The notes under the pieces were generated by a model. It did no database searches, was not told where the DNA came from, and saw only the letters and a list, made by a program, of their open reading frames with translations. This document shows positions 8,857-16,278 of a DNA stretch of 64,000 nucleotides, one piece after another. The DNA lies in contig JAEYNP010000007.1 in the NCBI GenBank assembly GCA_023412495.1, positions 1-64,000 of the forward strand. The letters are read 5' to 3'. The position numbers and the translations under genes were made by a program. Positions within the stretch are counted from its first letter, which is position 1. Every line of letters starts with the position of its first letter. The DNA is from Pseudomonadota bacterium (GTDB taxonomy: Bacteria; Desulfobacterota; Desulfobulbia; Desulfobulbales; Desulfocapsaceae).

Positions 8857-9720
8857 ATGAATATGAATGTGCAACAGCCTGAAAACCAAAAGGAAAACAC
8901 TTCCTGCAACGGCTCTGCCGTAAATATTCTGGAAGTGAACAACATCGAGGTGGTATACAACGATATCGTTCAGGTGTTGCGCGGCGTGAGCCTCAGTGTC
9001 CCGGAAGGGGGCATCGTTGCCCTTCTGGGAACCAACGGCGCGGGCAAGACCACGACGCTCCGGGCGATCAGCGGCCTGCTCAAGCCGGAAAACGGTTTCA
9101 TCCGCGAGGGGTATATCAAGTTCGGCGGCAACGATATCACCAACATGCTCGGCACCCATGTGGTCAGGCTGGGGGCAGTGATGGTGCCTGAAGGGCGGCG
9201 GGTCTTCAAGCATCTGACGGTGGACGAGAACATCCGGGTCGGCTCGATCACCAGAAAGGACGGGGCCCGGGACATCAAGGCGGATCACGAGCTGATGTAC
9301 GACCACTTTCCCCGCCTGGCAAAGATCACCCATCGTATGGCGGGTTACTGCTCCGGCGGTGAGCAGCAGATGATCGCCATTGCCCGAGCCCTCATGGCCG
9401 CGCCGAAGATGCTGATGCTCGACGAACCGTCCCTGGGACTCGCCCCGCTTCTGGTCATGGAGATCTTCGAGAATATCCGGCTCATCAACAGAACCATGAA
9501 TACCACCATCCTCGTCGTGGAGCAGAATGCAAAGATTGCTTTGGGGATTTCCAACTACGCTTATATTATGGAGTCAGGCAAGATCGTCCTGGAAGGGCCG
9601 TCCAGGGAACTCCAGGAGAATCCCGATGTCAAGGAATTCTACATGGGCATAACCCGGGGGGGAGGGAGAAAATCCTTCAAGGAGGTCAAGTCCTATAAGA
9701 GGCGTAAGCGGTGGATGTGA
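8857..9720 (+). CDS. livF: Branched-chain amino acid-type ABC transporter ATPase, LivF-like
   Basis: The second ABC ATPase of the Liv system, 287 residues. Motifs are Walker A GTNGAGKTTT near residue 58, the signature YCSGGEQQMIAIARALM near 165, Walker B MLMLDEPSLGLAP and the switch histidine region replaced by VVEQN, the LivF-type sequence in which Gln/Asn follow Glu. The N-terminus up to ILEVNNIEVVY is about 24 residues longer than usual, and no good ribosome-binding site precedes the ATG at 8857, so an internal start is possible. The tail is lysine- and arginine-rich. It closes the transporter operon. Confidence 0.87.
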   Translation: MNMNVQQPENQKENTSCNGSAVNILEVNNIEVVYNDIVQVLRGVSLSVPEGGIVALLGTNGAGKTTTLRAISGLLKPENGFIREGYIKFGGNDITNMLGTHVVRLGAVMVPEGRRVFKHLTVDENIRVGSITRKDGARDIKADHELMYDHFPRLAKITHRMAGYCSGGEQQMIAIARALMAAPKMLMLDEPSLGLAPLLVMEIFENIRLINRTMNTTILVVEQNAKIALGISNYAYIMESGKIVLEGPSRELQENPDVKEFYMGITRGGGRKSFKEVKSYKRRKRWM

Positions 9721-9865
9721 GTCCCTCGGTAAGTTTGCTGGGAGCCTGTCGGATTATGCCCTTTTTCCCCATATCTTCGTTGAAGTCGAAAAAATTATCC
9801 TCGGAATATTATGTATATGCCTCCGGTAATTATTTCGAGTTCGCCTCGATCTGAGAAAAAATTGC

Positions 9866-9871
9866 TATAAT
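9866..9871 (+). promoter_or_regulatory. Possible -10 box for the universal stress gene
   Basis: A perfect TATAAT lies 27 bp before the start codon of the next gene. No convincing -35 box is seen at standard spacing, so the call is tentative. Confidence 0.3.
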
Positions 9872-9897
9872 CCGACTGACTCCTAGGAGGAAAGACA

Positions 9898-10302
9898 ATG
9901 AGATTTCTGGTGGCATTCAACGGTTCCGATGTCGCGAAGGCCGCGCTCTCTTTGGCAAGGGCCCACGCGGAAAACCTCGGGGCAGCGGTTTTTGTGGTGA
10001 CTTCGATGGGCGGGGGCCGGGCTGAAAAGCCGGAAGAGATCGCCAAGGTGGCGAGGGAACTCGAAGCCGCCGAAAAATTTCTCAGGGAGAAGAGAGTCAT
10101 CTGTGAAGTCCATCAACTGGCGCGCGGCATGACGGCAGGCGAGGACCTGGTGAGTTTTGCCGAGGAAAACGAGATCGATCAGATGTATGTCGGCGTGGAA
10201 AAAAAATCGCGGACCCAGAAAATCATTCTCGGCTCGACGGCGCAATACATTATACTGAAAGCTCCCTGTCCGGTGGTGAGCGTCAACCGGTGGGCGAAAT
10301 AG
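9898..10302 (+). CDS. Universal stress protein (UspA family)
   Basis: A single-domain, 134-residue Usp protein. It has the N-terminal beta strand MRFLVAFNGSD and the C-terminal nucleotide loop GVEKKSRTQKIILGSTAQYI, an ATP-binding-type pattern (G-x2-K/R... then GS), ending in PCPVVSVNR. AGGAGG at 9885-9890 sets the start. Usp proteins are cytoplasmic stress or energy-state effectors, often dimeric. It follows the transporter operon on the same strand after about 180 bp and precedes an acyl-CoA ligase-like gene; whether these are co-regulated cannot be told. Confidence 0.87.
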   Translation: MRFLVAFNGSDVAKAALSLARAHAENLGAAVFVVTSMGGGRAEKPEEIAKVARELEAAEKFLREKRVICEVHQLARGMTAGEDLVSFAEENEIDQMYVGVEKKSRTQKIILGSTAQYIILKAPCPVVSVNRWAK

Positions 10303-10322
10303 GAGACAGGAGACAGGAGACT
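10303..10322. repeat. Heptamer array, forward
   Basis: Three units of GGAGACA/GGAGACT in tandem, directly abutting the hexamer array that begins at 10326. Confidence 0.55.
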
Positions 10323-10325
10323 GCA

Positions 10326-10363
10326 AAATCGGGATCGGGATCGCTATCGCTATCGGGATCGAA
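10326..10363. repeat. Hexamer array, left-arm type only
   Basis: Six ATCGNN units (GG, GG, CT, CT, GG, AA). No clear partner arm is visible; a short ATCCCGATATC at about 10435-10445 may be a remnant. Confidence 0.6.
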
Positions 10364-10628
10364 AGAAAACTTGCAGCCGTGCCGGCCATTGGCTCAAGGT
10401 AATTCCCTGCTATACAAGGATCTGGTTTGATTAGATCCCGATATCTACAGCATTAAACCGTCCTTGTGAAGGATACGAAATTTAGATATGCGACGGTAAA
10501 TGAAATATGCTATCCTGACCGACAGTTTGGGGAAACCTCCGTGATAAGTCGGCACGGGGGGCAGGGACAGAATCTCTCCGACCTTCTGTCTTCACAATTT
10601 TTATCCGATACAGGCACTCTGGTGCAGG

Positions 10629-10661
10629 TCTCTTCCTGTTTCCTGTCTCCTGTATCCTGTA
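10629..10661. repeat. Heptamer array, reverse
   Basis: Units of the type GTNTCCT (TCTTCCT, GTTTCCT, GTCTCCT, GTATCCT), the opposite-strand version of the array at 10303. The two form an inverted pair 310 bp apart. The array ends about 14 bp before the next start codon. Confidence 0.55.
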
Positions 10662-10674
10662 ACCGGGAGAATCC

Positions 10675-12195
10675 ATGGGACTCTACGACTACACCTTCTA
10701 CGATCTCGTCAATCGCAATGCCGCCATGCATGGCGCTCGAATATGCTGGCAGGAAATCGACGACGGCCGCACGCTCACCTTTGCCGGGTACAAGAGCCAG
10801 GTCGACAGGCTGGCGGCGGGTCTTCACCGGGCGGGAATCGCAAAGGGGGACCGGATCGGAGTACTTGGCAAGAACAGCCTGGAGTTCTTTGTGGTCTATG
10901 GGGCGGCGGCGGCCCTGGGGGCTATCGTTCTGCCGGTGAACTGGCGGCTCTCCGCCGATGAGGTCTGCTACAACCTGAACGATTGCCTGCCGAAGATTCT
11001 CTTTGCCGACGCCGAGTACCAGGCGATGCTGGATGAAAAGCGAGAGGCGCTCTCTTCGGACGCCGCAATCTACAATCTGAAGGGCGATATCGGGGGCGCG
11101 GGAAAATTCACCTCCCTGCTGGATGCCCCCGGCGGCTTCGACCCTGTGGATGTCGCCGCCTCCGACGGCTTCGTCATCATTCATACCGCGGCAGTGGCCG
11201 GGCGGCCGCGGGGGGCGCTGCTCAGCCACGGCAATGTGCTCTCCGCGGACATGCACTTCGCTTACTATATGGGGATCACCGCACAAGACGTCCACCTCAA
11301 CCTCCTGCCGCTTTTCCATGTGGCGGGGCTCTTCATGGCCACCAGCTCCTTCCATGCCGGGGCCCTGAATATCAACATGAGCAAGTTCGAGGCGAAAAGC
11401 GCGGCAAGGATCATTCAGGAGAAGAGGGTGGGGCTGCTGTTCGATTTTCCGCCGATCCTCGATTCCCTCCTGAAAGCCGCGGCCGAAGAGCGTATCGATC
11501 TGACCTCTCTCAGGGCGGTGGTGGGGCTCGGAACACCGGAGCAGATCGACCGGTATCATGTGGAGACCCGGGGCAACTACTACTGCATGTACGGCCAGAC
11601 CGAGACCTCGTGCCTTGCCACCATGGGCAAGTACAAGGACCGTCCCGGCTCGGCCGGTCAGCCGGTCATGCTGGCCGATGTGCGGCTGGTCGACGAGCAT
11701 GACCGGCCGGTCCCGGCCGGTTCGGTGGGGGAAATCACCATCAAGGGACCCATGGTCTTCAAAGGCTACTGGGGCCTGCCGGAGGACAATGCCCACACCT
11801 TCCGCGAGGGCTGGCATCACACCGGCGATCTGGGAAGATTCGACGAGGACGGCTTTCTCTTTTATGCAGGCCGGAAGGCGGAGAAGGAACTGATCAAGCC
11901 GGGTGGGGAGAACGTCTACCCGGCCGAGGTGGAAAAGGTCATACTGCTCCATCCGGCCGTGGCGAAAACGGCGGTCATCGGCGTGCCGGATCCGAAATGG
12001 AAGGAAGGGATCAAGGCGGTGTGCGAGCTGCACGCCGGGCAAAGCCTGACAGCCGCCGAGTTGATTCGCTTTGTGGGAGAACGCATTGCAAGCTTCAAAA
12101 AACCACAGTACGTGGAATTTGTCGAGGCGTTGCCGGTTAAAGCCGATGGCGCCATAGACCGGGAGCAGGTGAAATCCCTCTACGGCAAAGGGTGA
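10675..12195 (+). CDS. AMP-binding (ANL superfamily) protein with altered catalytic motifs
   Basis: A 506-residue protein with the ANL fold: GQTET (YGQTET), the HHTGDLGRFDEDG hinge region and the GGENVYPAEVE motif are present. Two key motifs depart from the norm. The phosphate-binding loop, normally TSGTTGxPKG, reads TAAVAGRPRG (171-180), losing the Ser/Thr/Gly core. The catalytic C-terminal lysine (GKI) is Ala493 in ADGAIDRE. The first ligase in this window has both motifs intact. It could be a specialised subfamily, a thioester-forming half-enzyme or an inactive paralogue. GGGAG lies eight bases before the ATG at 10675. Confidence 0.8.
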   Translation: MGLYDYTFYDLVNRNAAMHGARICWQEIDDGRTLTFAGYKSQVDRLAAGLHRAGIAKGDRIGVLGKNSLEFFVVYGAAAALGAIVLPVNWRLSADEVCYNLNDCLPKILFADAEYQAMLDEKREALSSDAAIYNLKGDIGGAGKFTSLLDAPGGFDPVDVAASDGFVIIHTAAVAGRPRGALLSHGNVLSADMHFAYYMGITAQDVHLNLLPLFHVAGLFMATSSFHAGALNINMSKFEAKSAARIIQEKRVGLLFDFPPILDSLLKAAAEERIDLTSLRAVVGLGTPEQIDRYHVETRGNYYCMYGQTETSCLATMGKYKDRPGSAGQPVMLADVRLVDEHDRPVPAGSVGEITIKGPMVFKGYWGLPEDNAHTFREGWHHTGDLGRFDEDGFLFYAGRKAEKELIKPGGENVYPAEVEKVILLHPAVAKTAVIGVPDPKWKEGIKAVCELHAGQSLTAAELIRFVGERIASFKKPQYVEFVEALPVKADGAIDREQVKSLYGKG

Positions 12196-12209
12196 AATTC
12201 CCAGCTGAA

Positions 12210-12242
12210 TTATCGCTATCGGTATCGGTATCGGTATCGAGC
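12210..12242. repeat. Hexamer array, left-arm type only
   Basis: Five ATCGNN units (CT, GT, GT, GT, AG), running directly into the T-run of the palindrome at 12243. It begins about 15 bp after the stop of the AMP-binding gene. Confidence 0.6.
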
Positions 12243-12286
12243 TTTTTTGATCATTCCTACGCTGGAGAGTGGGAACGATCAAAAAA
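12243..12286. terminator. Bidirectional terminator-like REP palindrome
   Basis: TTTTTTGATC (12243-12252) pairs perfectly with GATCAAAAAA (12277-12286), and ATTCC/GGAAC extends the stem around a GCTGGAGAGT centre. The symmetry with A- and T-runs makes it a candidate terminator on both strands. The core TTCCTACGCTGGAG recurs at 33349-33362, so it is also a dispersed repeat. Confidence 0.55.
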
Positions 12287-12310
12287 CCATTGAGTCACCG
12301 AAGGCGACAT

Positions 12311-12350
12311 TCTCTTTCTGGCTTTCTGGTTTCTGACCTTCTGGATTCTG
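12311..12350. repeat. Heptamer array, reverse type
   Basis: TTTCTGG-like units (TTTCTGG, CTTTCTG, GTTTCTG, CCTTCTGG, ATTCTG) in near-heptamer phase. Confidence 0.4.
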
Positions 12351-12403
12351 TGCCCCGCGGCTCCTAAGTAATGGGATGGTGTGCAAAATCGCCCCCATTC
12401 CTG

Positions 12404-12432
12404 TTGACAACCACCAAAAATCTGTCTATATC
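12404..12432 (+). promoter_or_regulatory. Sigma70-type promoter candidate upstream of tig
   Basis: TTGACA (12404-12409), a 17-bp spacer and TATATC (12427-12432). It would give a leader of about 310 nt before trigger factor, which is unusually long, so a second promoter nearer the gene remains possible. Confidence 0.45.
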
Positions 12433-12756
12433 TCTCCATCGATTTTCCCTTCCTCCATGAGCATCTCTTTTGCTATCGGAGGCTCTGGGGGAATTGCCGC
12501 AAAGCTGATAGGTGAGCATAGTTCCAGTAACAGGGTAAGCGGGAACGTCCGGTCGATTTCCGAACGGTCTGTCTCAGCCGCGCCGCAGACAATAACTTGA
12601 GAATGTTGTAGATCCTCACCTGCAACAGACAATCCGCCGTTTCCTGCTTCTTATCTTCAGGCTGTACCACCTCTTCGATGTTTCGATGTTTGTCGAAATA
12701 ACGAAGAAGACGGCGAATTCGGGTGTATGATAATCTAATTGAAAGGATGGGAATCA

Positions 12757-14091
12757 ATGGATGTAAATGTCGAACAAATTGGTACGCTGACGAGAAAAAT
12801 TACCGTCACCCTGCCCGCGGAAGGGGTCCAGGGCAAATTGGAGCAAGCGTATGAGAAGCTCAGAAAGGAAGTCAAACTGAAGGGCTTCCGCCGCGGCAAA
12901 GTGCCCAAGGCCATCATCCTGAAACACTTCAAGGGTCAAGTGGAAGGCGAGACCAGCGAAAAACTGGTTCAGGATAATTATTTCGATGCGGTGGAAAAAA
13001 ACGGCGTGGATCCCATCGTTCACCCGGAGATCAAGGAAGTAAAATACAACGATGACGGCTCGTTCACCTTCGTGGCCGAAGTCGAGGTTCGCCCCGATTT
13101 CACCCTGGGTCAGTACAAGGGCCTGGAAGTGGAGAAGGTCGAGGTCCTGGTCACCGACGAGGAAGTGCAACTCGAGCTGGAAGAGATGCAGAGGAACATG
13201 GCCGCCTTGACCTCGGTTTCCGACCGGCCGGTGCAGAAGGGTGATGTGGTCGTCGTCGACTTCCAGGGCTACCATAATGATGTGGTCATGCCCCAGGTGA
13301 AGAACGAGAACTACACGGTCGATGTCGGTTCCGAATCCATGGGTGCCGAATTCGAGGCCAAGCTGGTCGGCATGAACAAAGGCGACGAGGCCGATCATGA
13401 GGTGGATTTTCCGCCGACCCACCCCAATCCCATCCTGAAGGACAAAAAGGTCAGGTTCCATATCCAGGTGAAGGATATCAAGGAAAGGGTTCTGGCCGCG
13501 CTTGACGACGAGTTCGCCAAGGATGCCGGCGCCGAGTCTTTGGAAAGCCTGAAGCAATCGACCAGGGAGCGGCTTCTCAAGCAGCGTCAGGAGCGGGCTC
13601 AAGGCACCATGACCGACAGGATCATGCAGAAGCTCCTCGAAAATCACGATTTCGAGGTGCCGAAGCGGCTGGTAGCCTTCGAAATCGAACAGATGATCAA
13701 GCAGACCGAGCAGCAGTTCGAGCAGGCCGGCATGAGCCTGGAGGCCGCGGGGCTCAGCCGGGAAAAACTGGCCCAGCAGAACGAGGAGCTTGCCAAGAAG
13801 AGGGTGAGAGGCGACTTCATCCTGAAGAAGATCGCCGAGGCTGAAAGCATCAAACTGGCGGATGAGGATATGGATCGCGGCTTCAAGAGGATCGGCGACA
13901 TGTACAACATGCCGGTTGCCAAGGTGAAGGAGTTCTTCCAGAACCGCGACGATCTGCTGCCGCTCATGAACGAATTGCTGAACGAAAAGATCCTGGCCTT
14001 CCTCCGGCAGGAGACGGTATTCGTCGAGGCGGCAAAACCTGCCGAATCCGAGGCGGAAACAGAGGGGGAAAACGACGCTGCAAAAAGCTGA
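12757..14091 (+). CDS. tig: Trigger factor, ribosome-associated chaperone and prolyl isomerase
   Basis: 444 residues from the ATG at 12757. An in-frame TTG at 12739 is less likely, since AAGGATGGG sits just before the ATG. The ribosome-docking signature GFRRGKVPK lies near residue 44. An FKBP-like isomerase domain follows (about 155-240, VQKGDVVVVDFQGY), and then the long helical C-terminal chaperone domain, ending in an acidic tail. It binds ribosomal protein L23 at the exit tunnel and shields nascent chains. It heads the tig-clpP-clpX-lon block found in many bacteria. A terminator and a repeat separate it from clpP. Confidence 0.95.
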   Translation: MDVNVEQIGTLTRKITVTLPAEGVQGKLEQAYEKLRKEVKLKGFRRGKVPKAIILKHFKGQVEGETSEKLVQDNYFDAVEKNGVDPIVHPEIKEVKYNDDGSFTFVAEVEVRPDFTLGQYKGLEVEKVEVLVTDEEVQLELEEMQRNMAALTSVSDRPVQKGDVVVVDFQGYHNDVVMPQVKNENYTVDVGSESMGAEFEAKLVGMNKGDEADHEVDFPPTHPNPILKDKKVRFHIQVKDIKERVLAALDDEFAKDAGAESLESLKQSTRERLLKQRQERAQGTMTDRIMQKLLENHDFEVPKRLVAFEIEQMIKQTEQQFEQAGMSLEAAGLSREKLAQQNEELAKKRVRGDFILKKIAEAESIKLADEDMDRGFKRIGDMYNMPVAKVKEFFQNRDDLLPLMNELLNEKILAFLRQETVFVEAAKPAESEAETEGENDAAKS

Positions 14092-14186
14092 TAGAGGTGC
14101 TTGCATCCGGCTGAAAATTGCTTATAATGAGCATGTTAACAATGGCCGGCCTCACTTGAATATGCCTTCAGTATTGTAGAAAAATC

Positions 14187-14227
14187 GCGACTGCAAGAGG
14201 CTTGGGGCTTCTTGCAGTCGCATCGTT
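14187..14227 (+). terminator. Rho-independent-like terminator after tig
   Basis: An 11-bp perfect stem GCGACTGCAAG (14187-14197) / CTTGCAGTCGC (14211-14221) is followed by ATCGTTTT. The next repeat copy starts right after it. Confidence 0.6.
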
Positions 14228-14295
14228 TTGGTACCTGGGAATTCATTTTTTTGAGAATGAATTTCGCGAAGGTACTTATACCCCTCAAGGGGGGT
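14226..14295 (+). repeat. GTACC/GGTAC structured repeat, copy B
   Basis: Outer arms GTACC (14231-14235) and GGTAC (14271-14275). Inner perfect stem AATTCATT (14240-14247) / AATGAATT (14256-14263). After TTATA comes the GC hairpin CCCCT-CA-AGGGG (14281-14292). It lies between tig and clpP. Confidence 0.7.
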
Positions 14296-14331
14296 ACTGA
14301 AAAGAGTCCCCTCTGCTGTAGGAAGGAATAA

Positions 14332-14370
14332 CAACCCTTGGGTTGCGGGCGCCAGCCCGCATTAGGAGTG
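14332..14370 (+). promoter_or_regulatory. Twin hairpins abutting the clpP ribosome-binding site
   Basis: CAACCCTTGGGTTG (14332-14345) and GCGGGC-GCCA-GCCCGC (14345-14360) stand back to back, and the second ends about two bases before TTAGGAG. Folding could modulate access to the clpP ribosome-binding site; this is inference only. Confidence 0.35.
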
Positions 14371-14376
14371 TGCCTC

Positions 14377-14979
14377 ATGAATTTAGTGCCGATGGTCATC
14401 GAGCAGAGTCCCCGTGGTGAACGCGCTTATGATATTTACTCGCGTCTGCTCAAGGAGCGGATCGTCTTTCTCGGTTCCGGGGTGAATGATGACGTGGCCA
14501 ATCTCATTGTCGCTCAGCTGTTGTTTCTGGAAGCCGAGGATCCGGAAAAGGACATCACCTTCTACATCAATTCTCCCGGCGGCTCGGTAACCGCGGGAAT
14601 GGCCATCTACGATACCATGCAGTATGTCAAATGCGATATCGCCACCCTGTGCATCGGCCAAGCCGCATCGATGGGAGCCTTTCTTCTCGCCGCCGGTACA
14701 GACGGCAAAAGGTATTCGCTGCCTAACTCGCGAATCATGATCCATCAGCCGATGGGCGGCTTTCAGGGCCAGGCAACCGATATCGACATTCAGGCCAAGG
14801 AAATATTGAGGATGAAGAGGGATTTGAACTATCTTCTTGCTCATCACACCAAAAACTCGCTGGAGAGAATCAGTGCCGACACGGAGCGCGATTTCTTCAT
14901 GGGGCCTGGTGAGGCCAAGACCTACGGTATCATCGACAAAGTACTTACCAACCGGGAAGAGTTAGCTGAGGAAAAATAG
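14377..14979 (+). CDS. clpP: ATP-dependent Clp protease proteolytic subunit
   Basis: A 200-residue serine peptidase that forms the tetradecameric ClpP barrel. The catalytic triad is visible as Ser98 (GQAASMGA), His123 (MIHQP) and Asp172. The start is the ATG at 14377 behind TTAGGAG; an upstream in-frame extension is not conserved in character. The stop is one base before the clpX start, giving a clpPX operon. It degrades unfolded or tagged proteins delivered by ClpX, and in flagellated bacteria the complex often tunes motility regulators. Confidence 0.96.
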   Translation: MNLVPMVIEQSPRGERAYDIYSRLLKERIVFLGSGVNDDVANLIVAQLLFLEAEDPEKDITFYINSPGGSVTAGMAIYDTMQYVKCDIATLCIGQAASMGAFLLAAGTDGKRYSLPNSRIMIHQPMGGFQGQATDIDIQAKEILRMKRDLNYLLAHHTKNSLERISADTERDFFMGPGEAKTYGIIDKVLTNREELAEEK

Positions 14980-14980
14980 T

Positions 14981-16249
14981 ATGGATGATGTCAATAACAA
15001 CGGCCCGGAATGCAGTTGTTCCTTCTGCGGCAAACATCAGGATGACGTCGGCAAGCTGATAGCGGGCCCGGATGTATTTATTTGTGACGAATGCATAGAG
15101 CTGTGCAACGAGATCGTTCAGGACAAGGAAGCGGTCCTTCCGGTCCAACCCATCCAGGAAAAGCCGGTTTCTTTGAAACCGATGGAGATCAAGAAGCATC
15201 TGGATGATTATGTGATCGGCCAGGAGTTTGCGAAGAAGGTTCTGTCGGTAGCGGTCCACAACCATTACAAACGGATCGAGGCGCCGGTGGACGACGATTC
15301 CGTTGAGTTGCAGAAATCGAACATCATCCTTATCGGCCCGACGGGGTCGGGAAAGACGCTCGTCGCCCAGACGCTTGCGCGCATCCTCAACGTCCCGTTC
15401 TGCATGGCCGATGCCACCACGCTCACCGAAGCCGGTTACGTCGGCGAGGATGTGGAGAACATCCTGGTCAACCTTCTCCAGGCCGCCGACTACGACGTGG
15501 AGCGGGCGCAGCGGGGAATCATCTACATCGACGAGATCGACAAGATCGCCCGCAAGTCCGACAGCCCGTCGCTCACCAGGGACGTGTCCGGCGAGGGCGT
15601 CCAGCAGGCACTCCTGAAGATCATCGAGGGCACCAATGCCTCGATACCTCCGAAGGGCGGTCGGAAGCACCCGCAGCAGGAGATGATCCAGATCAATACC
15701 ACCAATATCCTCTTCATCTGCGGCGGGGCCTTCGTCGGTCTCGATGCGGTGGTCAGCCGGCGGCAGGGCGCCAAGTCCATCGGCTTCGGCGCCAAGGTGA
15801 CGGGCGACGAAAAGAAGAAGATCGGCGAGCTGCTCAGGGCGGTGCAGCCGGAAGACCTGCTGAAATTCGGGCTCATTCCGGAACTGGTCGGCCGGCTGCC
15901 GGTGATCGCCACCATGGAAGAGCTGGTGGAAGAGGATTTGATCCGGATTCTCAAGGAACCGAAGAACGCCCTCACCAAACAATACCAGAAGCTGTTCGAG
16001 TTCGACGGCATAAGCCTCAAGTTCACGGAAGGGGCGCTGGTGGCCATCGCCAGAAAGGCGCTGAAGAGAAAGTCCGGGGCACGCGGGCTCCGCTCGGTGA
16101 TGGAGGAAGCCATGCTCGATGTGATGTACGATCTGCCCTCGAAACAGGATGTGCAGGAGTGCGTTATCAGCGAGCAGGTGATAACGCAGGGGGATTACCC
16201 TGTCATTCTTTACCGAAATCATGTGGAAGACAAGCTGAAGACTGCTTGA
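14981..16249 (+). CDS. clpX: ATP-dependent Clp protease ATP-binding subunit ClpX
   Basis: A 422-residue AAA+ unfoldase. The N-terminal zinc-binding domain has Cys13, Cys16, Cys35 and Cys38. Walker A GPTGSGKT lies near residue 117, Walker [11 protein letters not shown] near 180, and an [12 protein letters not shown] sensor region and sensor-2 RGLR follow. The ClpP-docking loop region carries IGFGA. It recognises substrates and threads them into ClpP. Its TGA overlaps an ATG (TGATG at 16247-16251) in the lon frame, but lon probably starts further on. Confidence 0.96.
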   Translation: MDDVNNNGPECSCSFCGKHQDDVGKLIAGPDVFICDECIELCNEIVQDKEAVLPVQPIQEKPVSLKPMEIKKHLDDYVIGQEFAKKVLSVAVHNHYKRIEAPVDDDSVELQKSNIILIGPTGSGKTLVAQTLARILNVPFCMADATTLTEAGYVGEDVENILVNLLQAADYDVERAQRGIIYIDEIDKIARKSDSPSLTRDVSGEGVQQALLKIIEGTNASIPPKGGRKHPQQEMIQINTTNILFICGGAFVGLDAVVSRRQGAKSIGFGAKVTGDEKKKIGELLRAVQPEDLLKFGLIPELVGRLPVIATMEELVEEDLIRILKEPKNALTKQYQKLFEFDGISLKFTEGALVAIARKALKRKSGARGLRSVMEEAMLDVMYDLPSKQDVQECVISEQVITQGDYPVILYRNHVEDKLKTA

Positions 16250-16278
16250 TGAATTTTCAGGGCACTAAAGGAGAACCT

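Larger units (their letters stand above)
10303..10674. other. Spacer with heptamer and hexamer repeats
   Basis: The spacer begins with a heptamer array, followed at once by a hexamer array, and ends with a second heptamer array in inverted orientation. The 265 bp between the arrays show no protein with recognisable features. An open frame at 10466-10939 overlaps the next gene out of frame and is rejected. Confidence 0.55.
12196..12756. other. Spacer before trigger factor
   Basis: It contains a hexamer array, a terminator-like palindrome, a heptamer array and a sigma70-like promoter. From about 12433 to 12756 I see no gene: the open frames there (12376-12600 plus, 12473-12757 minus) have no recognisable features. 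Confidence 0.5.

Noticed and set aside
10466..10939. 157-codon frame overlapping the second AMP-binding gene
   Set aside because: Its second half is an out-of-frame reading of the real gene, its first half is repeat.
2123..12350. Heptamer or hexamer arrays as a CRISPR array
   Set aside because: Units are 6-7 bp and contiguous, without spacers of 30-40 bp, and no cas gene is present.
12426..12757. Possible transposase fragment upstream of tig
   Set aside because: Minus-strand frames there have charged helical stretches, but nothing matches a transposase family that I can name.
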